Shown: in pieces, positions 25,158 through 32,104 of the stretch | How positions within the stretch are numbered: position 1 is the first letter of the stretch | Layout: the number at the start of each line of letters is the position of its first letter | From: CAYRGC01 sp964423795 | GTDB taxonomy: Bacteria > Patescibacteriota > Gracilibacteria > Peribacterales > Peribacteraceae | DNA length: 41,010 nt | Assembly: GCA_964423795.1 (NCBI GenBank) | Contig: CAYRGC010000010.1 | Coordinates: 1 to 41,010 of the forward strand | Direction of reading: 5' to 3' | Program-made: the position numbers and the translations under genes | The notes under the pieces: model-generated | Told to the model about the DNA's origin: nothing | Seen by the model: the letters and a program-made list of their open reading frames with translations, nothing else | Database searches by the model: none

Positions 25158-25227
25158 CTGTCACTTTTTCCACTTGGGAGGATGTTTCGCATGCGAAAGG
25201 AGGTGTGAAAGGTGAAAAAGGTGACAG
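25158..25227 (+). other. Nested hairpin between the chorismate mutase-like gene and pilT
   Basis: Outer arms CTGTCACTTTTTC (25158-25170) and 25214-25227 pair over 13 bp with one bulge. They enclose a perfect 14-nt palindrome TTTCGCATGCGAAA (25185-25198). No T-run follows on the plus strand, so it may be an attenuator, an RNA processing site or a protein-binding site. Confidence 0.55.
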
Positions 25228-25247
25228 CGGCAAAAAGTGGCCTGCGC

Positions 25248-25276
25248 TTGTTCCCAGAGCCAAAAAGTGCTAGAAT
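25248..25276 (+). promoter_or_regulatory. Promoter of pilT, near-leaderless
   Basis: TTGTTC (25248-25253), a 17-nt spacer, TAGAAT (25271-25276), and 6 nt to the ATG at 25283. Confidence 0.6.
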
Positions 25277-25282
25277 AAGGGG

Positions 25283-26314
25283 ATGGATACAAACGCCGTC
25301 ACCGCGGTCTTCGAGAAGGCGGCCGAGCTCAAGGCCTCCGATGTCCACGTGGCCGTCGGCTGCCCCGTGCTCTTCCGCATCGACGGCACCCTCGTCCCCC
25401 AGACCAAGCAGGCGGTGACCCCCGCCCAGGCGGAGGATTTCGCGCGCGCCGTCCTCGGCGAGCGCTTCGGGCGCTTCGAGGAGCAGCGGGAGGCGGACGC
25501 CTCCTTCGGCATTTCAGCCGGCGTGCGCCTGCGCGTGAACTGCCACTATGAGCGCGGCAACGTGAGCGTCGTCGCCCGCATCGTCCCGAGCGCCATTCCC
25601 TCGCCCGACAGCCTCGGGCTCTCCGGCCTCATCGAGCGCTTCCGCTCGGAACGCCAGGGACTCGTGCTCTTCACCGGCCCCACGGGCGCGGGAAAATCCA
25701 CGTCGCTCGCCTCGATCATCGAGGCGATGCGCGCCGACCGCGCGGTGAACATCGTGACCCTCGAGGACCCCATCGAATTCATCTTCCCGCAGGGCAACGG
25801 CGTCCTGCGCCAGCGCGAGTACGGGCAGGACTTCCTCTCCTTCCCGGAGGCGCTCAAGCACGTGCTCCGCCAGGACCCGGAGATCGTTCTCGTGGGCGAG
25901 ATGCGCGACCCGGAGACCATCGCCGCCGCCCTCACGCTCGCGGAGACGGGCCACCTGATCTTCGCGACCCTCCATACCCCCAACGCCACCCAGACCATCG
26001 ACCGCATCATCGACGTCTTCCCGCCGCACCAGCAGGCGCAGATCCGCTCGCAGCTGTCCCTCTCGCTCAAGGCCGTCGTGGCGCAGCGCCTCGTGCCCGG
26101 CGCCAAGGGCGGGCGCGTCGCGGTGCGCGAGGTGCTCGTGAACACGCCCGCGGTGGGCAACATCATCCGCGAGAGCCGCGCGCAGGAGCTTCCCTCGGTG
26201 CTTCAGACGGGCGAGAGCCACGGCATGATCACCTTCGAGAAGGACGCCAAGCGCCTGCTCAAGGAAGGGGCGATCACGCAGGAGACGTACGATCTGGTGG
26301 TGAAGTTGGGGTGA
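25283..26314 (+). CDS. pilT: Type IV pilus retraction ATPase PilT
   Basis: A 343-residue secretion ATPase of the PilT/PilB family that powers pilus disassembly at the inner face of the membrane. Visible are the N-terminal PAS-like part with ASDVHVAVGCPVLFRIDG, Walker A GPTGAGKST (132-140), the Asp box VTLEDPIEF (about 158-166), Walker B IVLVGEMRD (201-209) and the His box LIFATLHT (225-232). The length and the short N-terminal domain fit PilT rather than PilB. The C-terminal AIRNLIRE-type motif of canonical PilT is represented by NIIRESRAQELPSVLQTG. No other pilus gene is nearby, so the rest of the machine must be elsewhere. The gene is alone between two large hairpins. Confidence 0.95.
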   Translation: MDTNAVTAVFEKAAELKASDVHVAVGCPVLFRIDGTLVPQTKQAVTPAQAEDFARAVLGERFGRFEEQREADASFGISAGVRLRVNCHYERGNVSVVARIVPSAIPSPDSLGLSGLIERFRSERQGLVLFTGPTGAGKSTSLASIIEAMRADRAVNIVTLEDPIEFIFPQGNGVLRQREYGQDFLSFPEALKHVLRQDPEIVLVGEMRDPETIAAALTLAETGHLIFATLHTPNATQTIDRIIDVFPPHQQAQIRSQLSLSLKAVVAQRLVPGAKGGRVAVREVLVNTPAVGNIIRESRAQELPSVLQTGESHGMITFEKDAKRLLKEGAITQETYDLVVKLG

Positions 26315-26320
26315 AAATCA

Positions 26321-26391
26321 GCAAGAAGCAATCAGCAAAGAGCCATCCAATGATCAAAGAATTGATCCTTTCCTTGCTTATTGCTGCTTGC
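26321..26391. other. Nested hairpin between convergent pilT and membrane protein genes
   Basis: Outer imperfect arms (26321-26340 with about 26372-26391, 16-17 matching positions of 20) enclose a perfect GATCAA-AGAA-TTGATC hairpin (26352-26367). The layout resembles that at 25158-25227. It probably serves both convergent transcripts. The right arm includes the 3' coding end of the 26378 gene. Confidence 0.5.
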
Positions 26392-27319
26392 GTATTGCGG
26401 CCATGCGTTCGTTCAATTCCACGACGAATCCCGCGCGGTACGCCACGAAGACGACGTGCGCGAACGTGAGAGCGAGCCCGATCACCGGCGCGTACGGCGA
26501 GCGCGCCGACGCCACCGAGACGACGGTGCCGACGACGACGTTGCCCATCCGGTCCGTAAGCAGCACGGCGACCTGCATCGTCACGAGCGCGAGGAGCGCG
26601 AAGGAGTAGCGGTTCTTCGTGCGGCGGTAGCTCAGGCGGACGGCCTTCGCCACGCCGGCGTTCTCGGCGAGCACGATGGCGGGCGCGAGCGCGAAGCGGG
26701 GATAAAGGAGCAGCGGCAGCGCGAGGGAGAGGATCGCGAGCGGCGTGAGCAATCCCGGGAACAGGAAGCCCGCCGCGAGGATGAGCAGCGCGAGCCACAG
26801 CCCCGTGACCGCCGCGAGCGCGATCCATACGCCGATCAGCCTGGGGGTCGCGGCGATGGCGCGGCGCAGGACGCCGCCCCGTTCGGGCGCGGTCACCGCC
26901 GCGAGGGCGACGACGCGCGCGACGACTTCCAGGACCAGCACCGCTCCCGCGACGATGAGCGCGACGCGCAGGAAGCCGCCGAGCGAGGCGCCGGCCTCCT
27001 CGAACATGGCGTCCTGCTTCTCGAGCGGCAGGCGGTCCGCCGCGGCCTGGACGGCCAGCGCCGTCTCCCCCGCGAGCATCAGCGCGTCGTTCGTCCCGAC
27101 GCGCGCCTGCGAGAGTTCCTGCCCGAACCAAACGGCCTCCTCCCGTCCCAGGAGGACGGGGAGGGCGGGTTGCATCTGCCGAAGCGCGTATCCCGGCGCG
27201 AAAAGCTGTAGCGCGACGAGGCCCGCGCCGACGACGGCGACGAGGACGCCGATGGTCGTCCCGGCGCGGTTGCAGCGGTGGAACGCCCGGCGGAGGAGGT
27301 CGATCATGATCACGGACAT
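26378..27319 (-). CDS. Polytopic membrane protein (glycerophosphodiesterase membrane-domain-like)
   Basis: A 313-residue protein with about six membrane helices. The first (about 20-42) is followed by an outside loop of some 65 residues with many Glu/Gln (LGREEAVWFGQELSQARVG), then a bundle of five helices. The segment FALAPAIVLAENAGVAKAVRLSYRRTKNR matches the amphipathic 'xVLExxGxxxAxxxSxxLxKxR' pattern between membrane helices in the GPDPase-membrane/YckC-like families, which have no known catalytic role. No active site is visible. The gene is divergent from the GT-C gene at 27383, with overlapping promoters, and convergent with pilT. Confidence 0.6.
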   Translation of the reverse strand: MSVIMIDLLRRAFHRCNRAGTTIGVLVAVVGAGLVALQLFAPGYALRQMQPALPVLLGREEAVWFGQELSQARVGTNDALMLAGETALAVQAAADRLPLEKQDAMFEEAGASLGGFLRVALIVAGAVLVLEVVARVVALAAVTAPERGGVLRRAIAATPRLIGVWIALAAVTGLWLALLILAAGFLFPGLLTPLAILSLALPLLLYPRFALAPAIVLAENAGVAKAVRLSYRRTKNRYSFALLALVTMQVAVLLTDRMGNVVVGTVVSVASARSPYAPVIGLALTFAHVVFVAYRAGFVVELNERMAAIRKQQ

Positions 27320-27327
27320 GCGTCCAG

Positions 27328-27356
27328 AGAATGCGCTTGCCGGGGCGTTTGCTCAA
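27328..27356 (-). promoter_or_regulatory. Promoter of the 26378-27319 gene
   Basis: On the minus strand TTGAGC (27356-27351), a 17-nt spacer, CATTCT (27333-27328), and 8 nt to the ATG at 27319. Its -35 overlaps that of the divergent promoter. Confidence 0.5.
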
Positions 27357-27375
27357 GGGAGGAGTGAGGTACGAT
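27349..27375 (+). promoter_or_regulatory. Promoter of the 27383 gene
   Basis: TTGCTC (27349-27354), a 15-nt spacer, TACGAT (27370-27375), and 7 nt to the ATG at 27383. The spacing favours that ATG over the one at 27374, which overlaps the -10. Confidence 0.4.
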
Positions 27376-27382
27376 GCGAGCC

Positions 27383-28822
27383 ATGGTGAAACGACCGCTG
27401 TCGAGGCCGTGTCGGACCCTGCGTCGCTGGCCCCATTGGACGCTCGCGCTCTGCGTCGCCCTCACCGCCGTCTTTTTCCTGCTCCAGACGTGGACGCTGC
27501 CGTGGGCGATGAACTTCGGCAGCGACGAAGGCGTGTACGCGATGGTGGGCATGCGCATGATGCGCGGCGAGTGGCCGCACGTGAGCTTCGGCTTTTGGCA
27601 CATGCCCGGCTTGCCGCTTCTCCTGGGGCTTTCCGCCTCTTTTTTCCATAGCCTGCTCCCCGCGCGGCTGCTCCTGCTTCTCGGGGGATGCGCCGTGCCG
27701 GGCCTGCTCGCGTACGCGTACCGGCGCATCCTTCCCCTGCGGGGCGCGTTCCCGCTCGCCGTGATGGCCGTCGTGGTCTTCGGAAACGCCTTCGCGCAGG
27801 CCGCCGACCACGACATGCGCTTCGCGTCCCTGCGCAACGCCGTGAACATCCTCTTCGCCTGCTGGTTCTTCCTGGCCACCCTGCCGCGGCAGGGAAAGGC
27901 GTCGATCGCGGCGCAGGCGGCGCTCGTGGCGCTCTCGCCGTTCGTGCTGCTGCCGTCGCTCGTCGTGATCGCCTTCGCCGTGCCCGCGGCGGCCCTCGCG
28001 CACGAGGGCGCTCACCGGCGGGCGTTCCTGCGGCGGACGCTGGGCATGGGCCTCGTGGCGTTCGGGCTCGTGTGCGCGTACTTCCTCGCGGTGCCGGGGA
28101 GCTTCCATCAGGTCGTGGTCGAGCAGATGCTGCGTCCCGTGACGGACGGCAGGATCGGCCGCTTCTCCGCGACCGTCCTGTCGGGGTCCGACGGTTTTTT
28201 GTTCTGCCTCTCGACGCTGTCGATCCTCGTTTCCTTCGTCGCGCTCCCGAAGGCGCGCGTCGCGTCGGCGTCGTTCTTGGCGATGATCGCGTTCGTGCTC
28301 CTCCTGCCGTCGACGTATATGCCTCACTACCTGGTGCAGGCAGCGCCGGCGTTCGCGTACGGAGTCGCCGCCTTCGCCGCAGTATCGTTTTCCATCTTCC
28401 GGAAGCGCCGATTGCTCGCCGCGGGTCTCGTCTTGTCCGGCGTCGCGCTTCAGGTCGAACTGGTCCTTCCGCAGCTCCTGCATGCCTGGCTGCAGCCGCC
28501 GTCCGCCATTCTCGGCACGGTGAGAACGCTGCTGCGCGAGCTGCCCGACCCGGTCTTCACGATGATGCCGGCACTCGCACTCGACGCCGGGCGCACGATC
28601 ACGCCGTCGCTCCATCCGTTCGTCGCCCGCCCGCCCCGTTCCAAGACCTTCAAGGAGAAGGATCTCGTGCCGATCATGCGCCAGTCCTGTACGGTCGTGA
28701 TCGATGCCGCGCTGCGCCGCAAGCTTTCGGCGAAAGAGCTGGGACCGCTGCAGAGTACAATGACCGTCGCGCTCGACAGGAAGGTGCTCGTACTTGTTTC
28801 CAGGGACGCGCGCTGCCGCTGA
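27383..28822 (+). CDS. GT-C glycosyltransferase (ArnT/PMT-like membrane protein)
   Basis: A 479-residue polytopic protein with about ten membrane segments. The first outside loop carries GSDEGVYAMVGMRMMRGEWP and then FGFWHMPGLPLLLG. This is the DE-x-x-Y...G-x-x-P...F-x-H-x-P-G arrangement typical of PMT/ArnT-type GT-C enzymes, in which the acidic pair is catalytic. A soluble C-terminal region of about 110 residues follows the last helix. The enzyme should use a polyprenyl-phosphate sugar outside the membrane; acceptor and sugar are unknown. An alternative ATG at 27374 would add MRA but overlaps the -10 box. The gene ends 3 bp from the convergent PIG-V-like gene. Confidence 0.8.
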   Translation: MVKRPLSRPCRTLRRWPHWTLALCVALTAVFFLLQTWTLPWAMNFGSDEGVYAMVGMRMMRGEWPHVSFGFWHMPGLPLLLGLSASFFHSLLPARLLLLLGGCAVPGLLAYAYRRILPLRGAFPLAVMAVVVFGNAFAQAADHDMRFASLRNAVNILFACWFFLATLPRQGKASIAAQAALVALSPFVLLPSLVVIAFAVPAAALAHEGAHRRAFLRRTLGMGLVAFGLVCAYFLAVPGSFHQVVVEQMLRPVTDGRIGRFSATVLSGSDGFLFCLSTLSILVSFVALPKARVASASFLAMIAFVLLLPSTYMPHYLVQAAPAFAYGVAAFAAVSFSIFRKRRLLAAGLVLSGVALQVELVLPQLLHAWLQPPSAILGTVRTLLRELPDPVFTMMPALALDAGRTITPSLHPFVARPPRSKTFKEKDLVPIMRQSCTVVIDAALRRKLSAKELGPLQSTMTVALDRKVLVLVSRDARCR

Positions 28823-28825
28823 GCG

Positions 28826-30097
28826 TCACGCCACCCACTTGCCCGCGGCGAACGCACGGATCAGGACGACTTGTTCGGCAAGGAGGAGCACGGTGACGAG
28901 AAGGACCGCGGCTCCGATCGCCGCGTTCGCGCGCCGGGAGAGCCGTGCCGTTGACCACCGTTGCGCGAGGGCCACGGAGCCGAGCAGGACAGTCGGGAAG
29001 ACGTAGCGGAGCATGCTCTGCCAGTCGTTCCCGATGAGCGCCGCGCCCGGCAGGTAGAAGAGCGCGAACGCGCCGAGCCACAGGAGCGCGCGCGTCGCGA
29101 ACGCCGGATCCCGGTCGCGCGAGGATGTCCATGCGTCGAGGCCGAAGCCGAGCGCGAGGAACCAGAACGCGACGGACGCGCTCAGCCTGCTCATCGCCTG
29201 GCCGTCCGCGAGGTCCGCGGGCCAATCCGGCAGTACGAGGCCGACCGCGTGCGCGTCCCACAGGAGGTAGTGCGGGTGGATGTTCCATCCGGCGGACTGG
29301 CGGAGGAAGTACAGGTTCCAGAGGCCGAACGCGATCTGGCAGTACGCGAAGAAGACCAGCGTCCCCGCGGCCGCGAGCAGGGAAGCGCCGGCGCCGCGGC
29401 GGATCGCCGCCTTCGCTTCGGGCGTACTCGGGTTTCGGCGGTGTTCGAGGAGCGCCCCGACGAGCGGCAGCGCCGCGACGCCGAGGCCGAAGATGCGCGT
29501 GACGGACATCAAGAATCCGTGCAGGCCCGCGAGGATCCAGGAGCCGTTGCCGCGCGCGAGGGTCCAGGCGAGCATGCCGAGGAGCCCCCAGAGGAAGAGC
29601 GACTCCGAGTAGGCGGCGACGAGGTAGAAGGCCGCGGGCTGCGCGGCCGCGAACGCGATCGTCAGCGCGGCGATTCCCGGCCGAACGCCGAGGCGCCGAA
29701 GCAGGAGCGCGAGCGTCGTCCACATGCCCGCCGCCGCGAGCTCCGCCGTGAGGAGCAGCGCGAATTTCCGGAACATCCAGGGCCGCAAAAGCCGCGCGGC
29801 GAAGGGGTACCCCGGGAAGAACGCCACGTTCGTGTTCTTGATCCAGGATGCCGGCGTGAGCTCCGTTCCCTCGCCGAAGGTCGGCAGGTTCGCGAAGTAC
29901 CCGTCCTTGGCGATGCGATCGTAGTGCTCGCTGTCCCACTGGAAGAGATTGGCGTACGCGCCGCGCAGCGTCTCGCCCCGCTGGACCCCCACCGCGAGCC
30001 CGAGCTGCAGGACCGTGACGCCCGCTCCGATCAGGAGCGCGTGCCACGCGCGAAAACGCGGCGCTGCGTTTTGGGCGGAAGTGGACGTCTTCTCCAC
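28826..30097 (-). CDS. PIG-V/Gpi18-like mannosyltransferase family membrane protein
   Basis: A 423-residue protein, GTG start, with about ten membrane helices. The first outside loop has LFQWDSEHYDRIAKDGY and NTNVAFFPGYPFAARLL. These are the signatures of the PIG-V/Gpi18 family (W-D-x-x-x-Y/H...GY...FFP-x-YP). In eukaryotes that family adds mannose to GPI precursors from dolichyl-phosphate-mannose; bacterial members are uncharacterised lipid-carrier-dependent glycosyltransferases. HPHYLLWDAHAV lies in a later loop. A TACCCT box lies 8 nt before the GTG. With the 5915 and 27383 genes it is the third GT-C enzyme in the window. Confidence 0.82.
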   Translation of the reverse strand: MEKTSTSAQNAAPRFRAWHALLIGAGVTVLQLGLAVGVQRGETLRGAYANLFQWDSEHYDRIAKDGYFANLPTFGEGTELTPASWIKNTNVAFFPGYPFAARLLRPWMFRKFALLLTAELAAAGMWTTLALLLRRLGVRPGIAALTIAFAAAQPAAFYLVAAYSESLFLWGLLGMLAWTLARGNGSWILAGLHGFLMSVTRIFGLGVAALPLVGALLEHRRNPSTPEAKAAIRRGAGASLLAAAGTLVFFAYCQIAFGLWNLYFLRQSAGWNIHPHYLLWDAHAVGLVLPDWPADLADGQAMSRLSASVAFWFLALGFGLDAWTSSRDRDPAFATRALLWLGAFALFYLPGAALIGNDWQSMLRYVFPTVLLGSVALAQRWSTARLSRRANAAIGAAVLLVTVLLLAEQVVLIRAFAAGKWVA

Positions 30098-30162
30098 GGT
30101 GGAGAAGGGTACAAGAACGATCGCCTTTCCGGGAAGGGGCGGTTTTCGTCGCTGGATTGTCG

Positions 30163-30168
30163 TATGAT
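30163..30168 (+). promoter_or_regulatory. -10 box of the ATP-grasp gene
   Basis: TATGAT, 9 nt before the ATG at 30178. No good -35 is visible. It supports this ATG over an in-frame TTG at 30157. Confidence 0.4.
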
Positions 30169-30177
30169 GCCGCGGTC

Positions 30178-30930
30178 ATGTTTGAACGGCACATCAGCGC
30201 AGAATTGCTTTTTGAAGAAGCCAAACGACGGGGCCTTGAACCCCGGTGGGAAAGCCGATGCGGCTTGTTCTCTTTTGTTCTCGACGGCGAAAATGTTCTC
30301 GTCTACTACGCGAAGATCCATGGTAACAGCCAGCTCGGAAGCCAGATCTGCCAGGATAAAAGCCTGATGAGGTGTTTTCTGGCGAGAGAGTCTTTGCCGA
30401 CCATTCCTTTCTGCTATTCCAATAAGAAAACGGAGATCAATTCATTTTTCGATCGGTATCATCCCCTGATACAAAAACCCCTTCTCGGCATGCGATCGCA
30501 GAACGTGCACTTGATATCAAGTCGGAAGGATATCGATTGGAGCATGTTGGAAGACACGCTCTTCGAGCAATATGTAGAAGGTACGGAGTACCGGTATCTG
30601 CTCCTCAATGGTGAGATTCTGGGAGTGCAGAAGCGCGAACTCGATCCTTCCCCCGAGCATCCCTGGCATAAGCGTGTTTTGAACGTGGGTAAGAACGAAT
30701 GGCAGAACGAACTCGGCTCCATCGCGGAGTCCATCGCTCGTTCGCTTCGCATGAATTTCATCGCGGTCGATTTCATCGTGGACGCGCACGGGAATGCCGT
30801 GGTTCTCGAGCTCAACGCCATGCCTGGCCTGTATCTGTTCCAGCATCCGCACGCGGGAGAACCTCTCAACGTGGCAAGCGAGCTCTTCGTGTCGATCGTC
30901 GAAGACGCCTCTGCGGAAAAGAAGCGATGA
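30178..30930 (+). CDS. ATP-grasp ligase family protein
   Basis: A 250-residue protein. The central and C-terminal parts follow the ATP-grasp fold: a lysine-containing strand (PLIQKPLLGMRSQNV), the adenine-clamp strand EQYVEGTEYRYLLLNGEILGVQKRE, then IAVDFIVDAHGNAVVLELNAMPGL with the paired acidic and Asn metal ligands (E-x-N). These are features of the RimK/cyanophycin synthetase/GshF type, which join a carboxylate to an amine through an acyl phosphate. The N-terminal half is short and holds a QDKSLMRCFLARESLPTIPF segment, as in cyanophycin-synthetase-type grasp domains. The substrate is unknown. It may modify a peptide or make a small dipeptide. Codon use is less GC-biased than its neighbours, and it sits beside duplicated tRNA 3' ends, so recent gain is possible. 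Confidence 0.8.
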   Translation: MFERHISAELLFEEAKRRGLEPRWESRCGLFSFVLDGENVLVYYAKIHGNSQLGSQICQDKSLMRCFLARESLPTIPFCYSNKKTEINSFFDRYHPLIQKPLLGMRSQNVHLISSRKDIDWSMLEDTLFEQYVEGTEYRYLLLNGEILGVQKRELDPSPEHPWHKRVLNVGKNEWQNELGSIAESIARSLRMNFIAVDFIVDAHGNAVVLELNAMPGLYLFQHPHAGEPLNVASELFVSIVEDASAEKKR

Positions 30931-30941
30931 GAGCCGAGAGA

Positions 30942-30954
30942 TGGTGCCCAGGAG
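30942..30954 (+). repeat. Partial copy of the tRNA-Leu 3' end
   Basis: TGGTGCCCAGGAG, identical to the first 13 bases at the 3' end of the tRNA gene at 31230 as read on the plus strand. Confidence 0.7.
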
Positions 30955-31033
30955 CCGCCTTCGCCTGCGGGCTACGGACGGCCAGGGAGGACTCCCTTCG
31001 ACTCCTCCTCGCTCCGCTCGTCGTCGCTCAGGG

Positions 31034-31115
31034 TAAACTTCTCGTCCTCTCCTTCGGAGAGAGATGCATTCTTATGACCGGGTTCTTGGTTTTCTTATTC
31101 TGGTGCCCAGGAGAG
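31034..31115 (+). repeat. 82-bp direct repeat, copy 1, ending in the tRNA-Leu 3' end
   Basis: Differs from 31163-31244 at one visible base, with a period of 129 bp. It contains a 6-bp hairpin CTCTCC-TTC-GGAGAG and ends in TGGTGCCCAGGAGAG, the 3' end of tRNA-Leu. The remaining part of 30955-31033 is a related, more degenerate sequence. Confidence 0.85.
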
Positions 31116-31162
31116 GGCTTGGTTCGTCTCGTCGTCCGCTGCGGCGGACTCCTCGCTCACCA

Positions 31163-31244
31163 TAAACTTCTCGTCCTCTCCTTCGGAGAGAGATGCATTC
31201 TCATGACCGGGTTCTTGGTTTTCTTATTCTGGTGCCCAGGAGAG
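31163..31244 (+). repeat. 82-bp direct repeat, copy 2, overlapping tRNA-Leu
   Basis: Second copy of 31034-31115. Its last 15 bp are the real 3' end of the tRNA gene. Confidence 0.85.
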
Positions 31245-31316
31245 GACTCGAACCTCCACACCCTTGCGAGTGCTAGCCCCTCAAGCTAGTGCGTCTACCA
31301 ATTCCGCCACCTGGGC
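31230..31316 (-). tRNA. tRNA-Leu (anticodon GAG)
   Basis: On the minus strand the acceptor arms GCCCAGG and CCTGGGC pair perfectly, with discriminator A and an encoded CCA (31232-31230). The D arm is GCGGAATTGGTAGACGC. The anticodon stem CTAGC/GCTAG encloses the loop TTGAGGG (anticodon GAG). A long variable arm (CACTCGCAAGGGTGT) marks it as class II. The TTCGAGT T loop is normal. Confidence 0.97.
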
Positions 31317-31460
31317 AAGATCCATAAACGGATGAAATCCGCGAGGGGCCGAATTGTACCAGTCGTTCGACTGAAGGCAAACCGCAGAATGAGGGGATTG
31401 CCCTTGTCCCTAATGCCGATTCGAGCCGCAAATCCCGAGAATACGCCGTTTCCGTGCCGT

Positions 31461-31829
31461 TCACTCCCCCGGTCGCAACGGGATCTTCCAGTGGCACGGA
31501 TCCTTGCACGCCGCGCAGTACTGTTCGCCTCCTTCGTGGACCGGTCCCTTCATGCACGCGGCATCGCAGCAGGCGGAACGGATCACGCCGCGCATGTCAT
31601 CGGGCAGCACCCTCCGCGATTCCACCGTCTCATGCTCGGGGCAATACGGTTTCCCCCCGGTCGGTTTGCCGCAGGCCCTCACCGGGCAGATTTCGCGGTT
31701 GATACGGATGGGAGGAGGGGGAAGGAAGGTCGAGGAACGATGGTATGGGTGATCGGAGACAATAGCGAGTTTTTCTTCCGCATATTCTAGCGGAAAACGG
31801 TGGTTTTGACCTGAAACCAGGAGTATCAT
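31461..31829 (-). CDS. Small Cys/His-rich probable zinc-binding protein
   Basis: A 122-residue protein of unknown function. Two clusters could bind metal: CPVRACGKPTGGKPYCPEHE (C-x4-C-x8-C-x2-H, about residues 48-67) and ACCDAACMKG followed by QYCAACKDPCHW (about 85-114). The first resembles the zinc ribbon of CxxC-YC-x-x-H type found before nuclease or RNA-binding domains. Because the Cys pattern is ordered and no alternative gene covers this DNA, I consider it real, but small ORFs in GC-rich DNA can be spurious. It is divergent from the cold-shock gene, with 38 bp between starts. A TGTCTTTTGACA palindrome (31834-31845) lies between the starts. The tRNA-proximal DNA (31317-31460) shows nothing else. 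Confidence 0.5.
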   Translation of the reverse strand: MILLVSGQNHRFPLEYAEEKLAIVSDHPYHRSSTFLPPPPIRINREICPVRACGKPTGGKPYCPEHETVESRRVLPDDMRGVIRSACCDAACMKGPVHEGGEQYCAACKDPCHWKIPLRPGE

Positions 31830-31867
31830 CCACTGTCTTTTGACATTTTTTCTTCCCCTTTTCTTCC

Positions 31868-32092
31868 ATGGCTACCGGTACGATCAAGACGAAGACCGAC
31901 AAAGGTTTCGGTTTCATCGCCGTCCAGGGTTCGGACGACGTGTTTTTCCATCACTCTGCCTGCGGCGGCCAGTACGACAACCTGAGCGTCGGGCAGACGG
32001 TGCAGTTCGATCTGGGACAGGGCGAACGCGGCCCGAAGGCCGATAACGTGCGCCTCGCGAAAGAGGGCGCGGACATGGCGCAGGCTGCGTAA
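31868..32092 (+). CDS. Cold-shock domain protein (CspA family)
   Basis: A 74-residue single-domain nucleic-acid chaperone. RNP1 is KGFGFI and RNP2 is DVFFHHS, in the normal order, with the opening MATGTIKTKTDKGFGFI. The length (about 70 residues) is normal for CspA proteins, which bind single-stranded RNA and melt secondary structure. The C-terminus ends in an extra KEGADMAQAA. A weak promoter (TTGACC at 31806-31811, 17-nt spacer, TCCACT) would give a pyrimidine-rich 33-nt leader. The gene is convergent with the NYN/LOTUS gene, with 12 bp between the stops, so two RNA-binding proteins are neighbours. Confidence 0.93.
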   Translation: MATGTIKTKTDKGFGFIAVQGSDDVFFHHSACGGQYDNLSVGQTVQFDLGQGERGPKADNVRLAKEGADMAQAA

Positions 32093-32104
32093 TCGGCGCC
32101 TCCT

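Noticed and set aside
27353..28615. 420-residue minus-strand open frame
   Set aside because: Antisense to the ArnT/PMT-like gene; Arg/Glu/His-rich shadow.
30942..31244. CRISPR array
   Set aside because: Only two near-identical 82-bp repeats with a 129-bp period, and they contain a tRNA end; no short repeats with unique spacers anywhere in the window and no cas gene.
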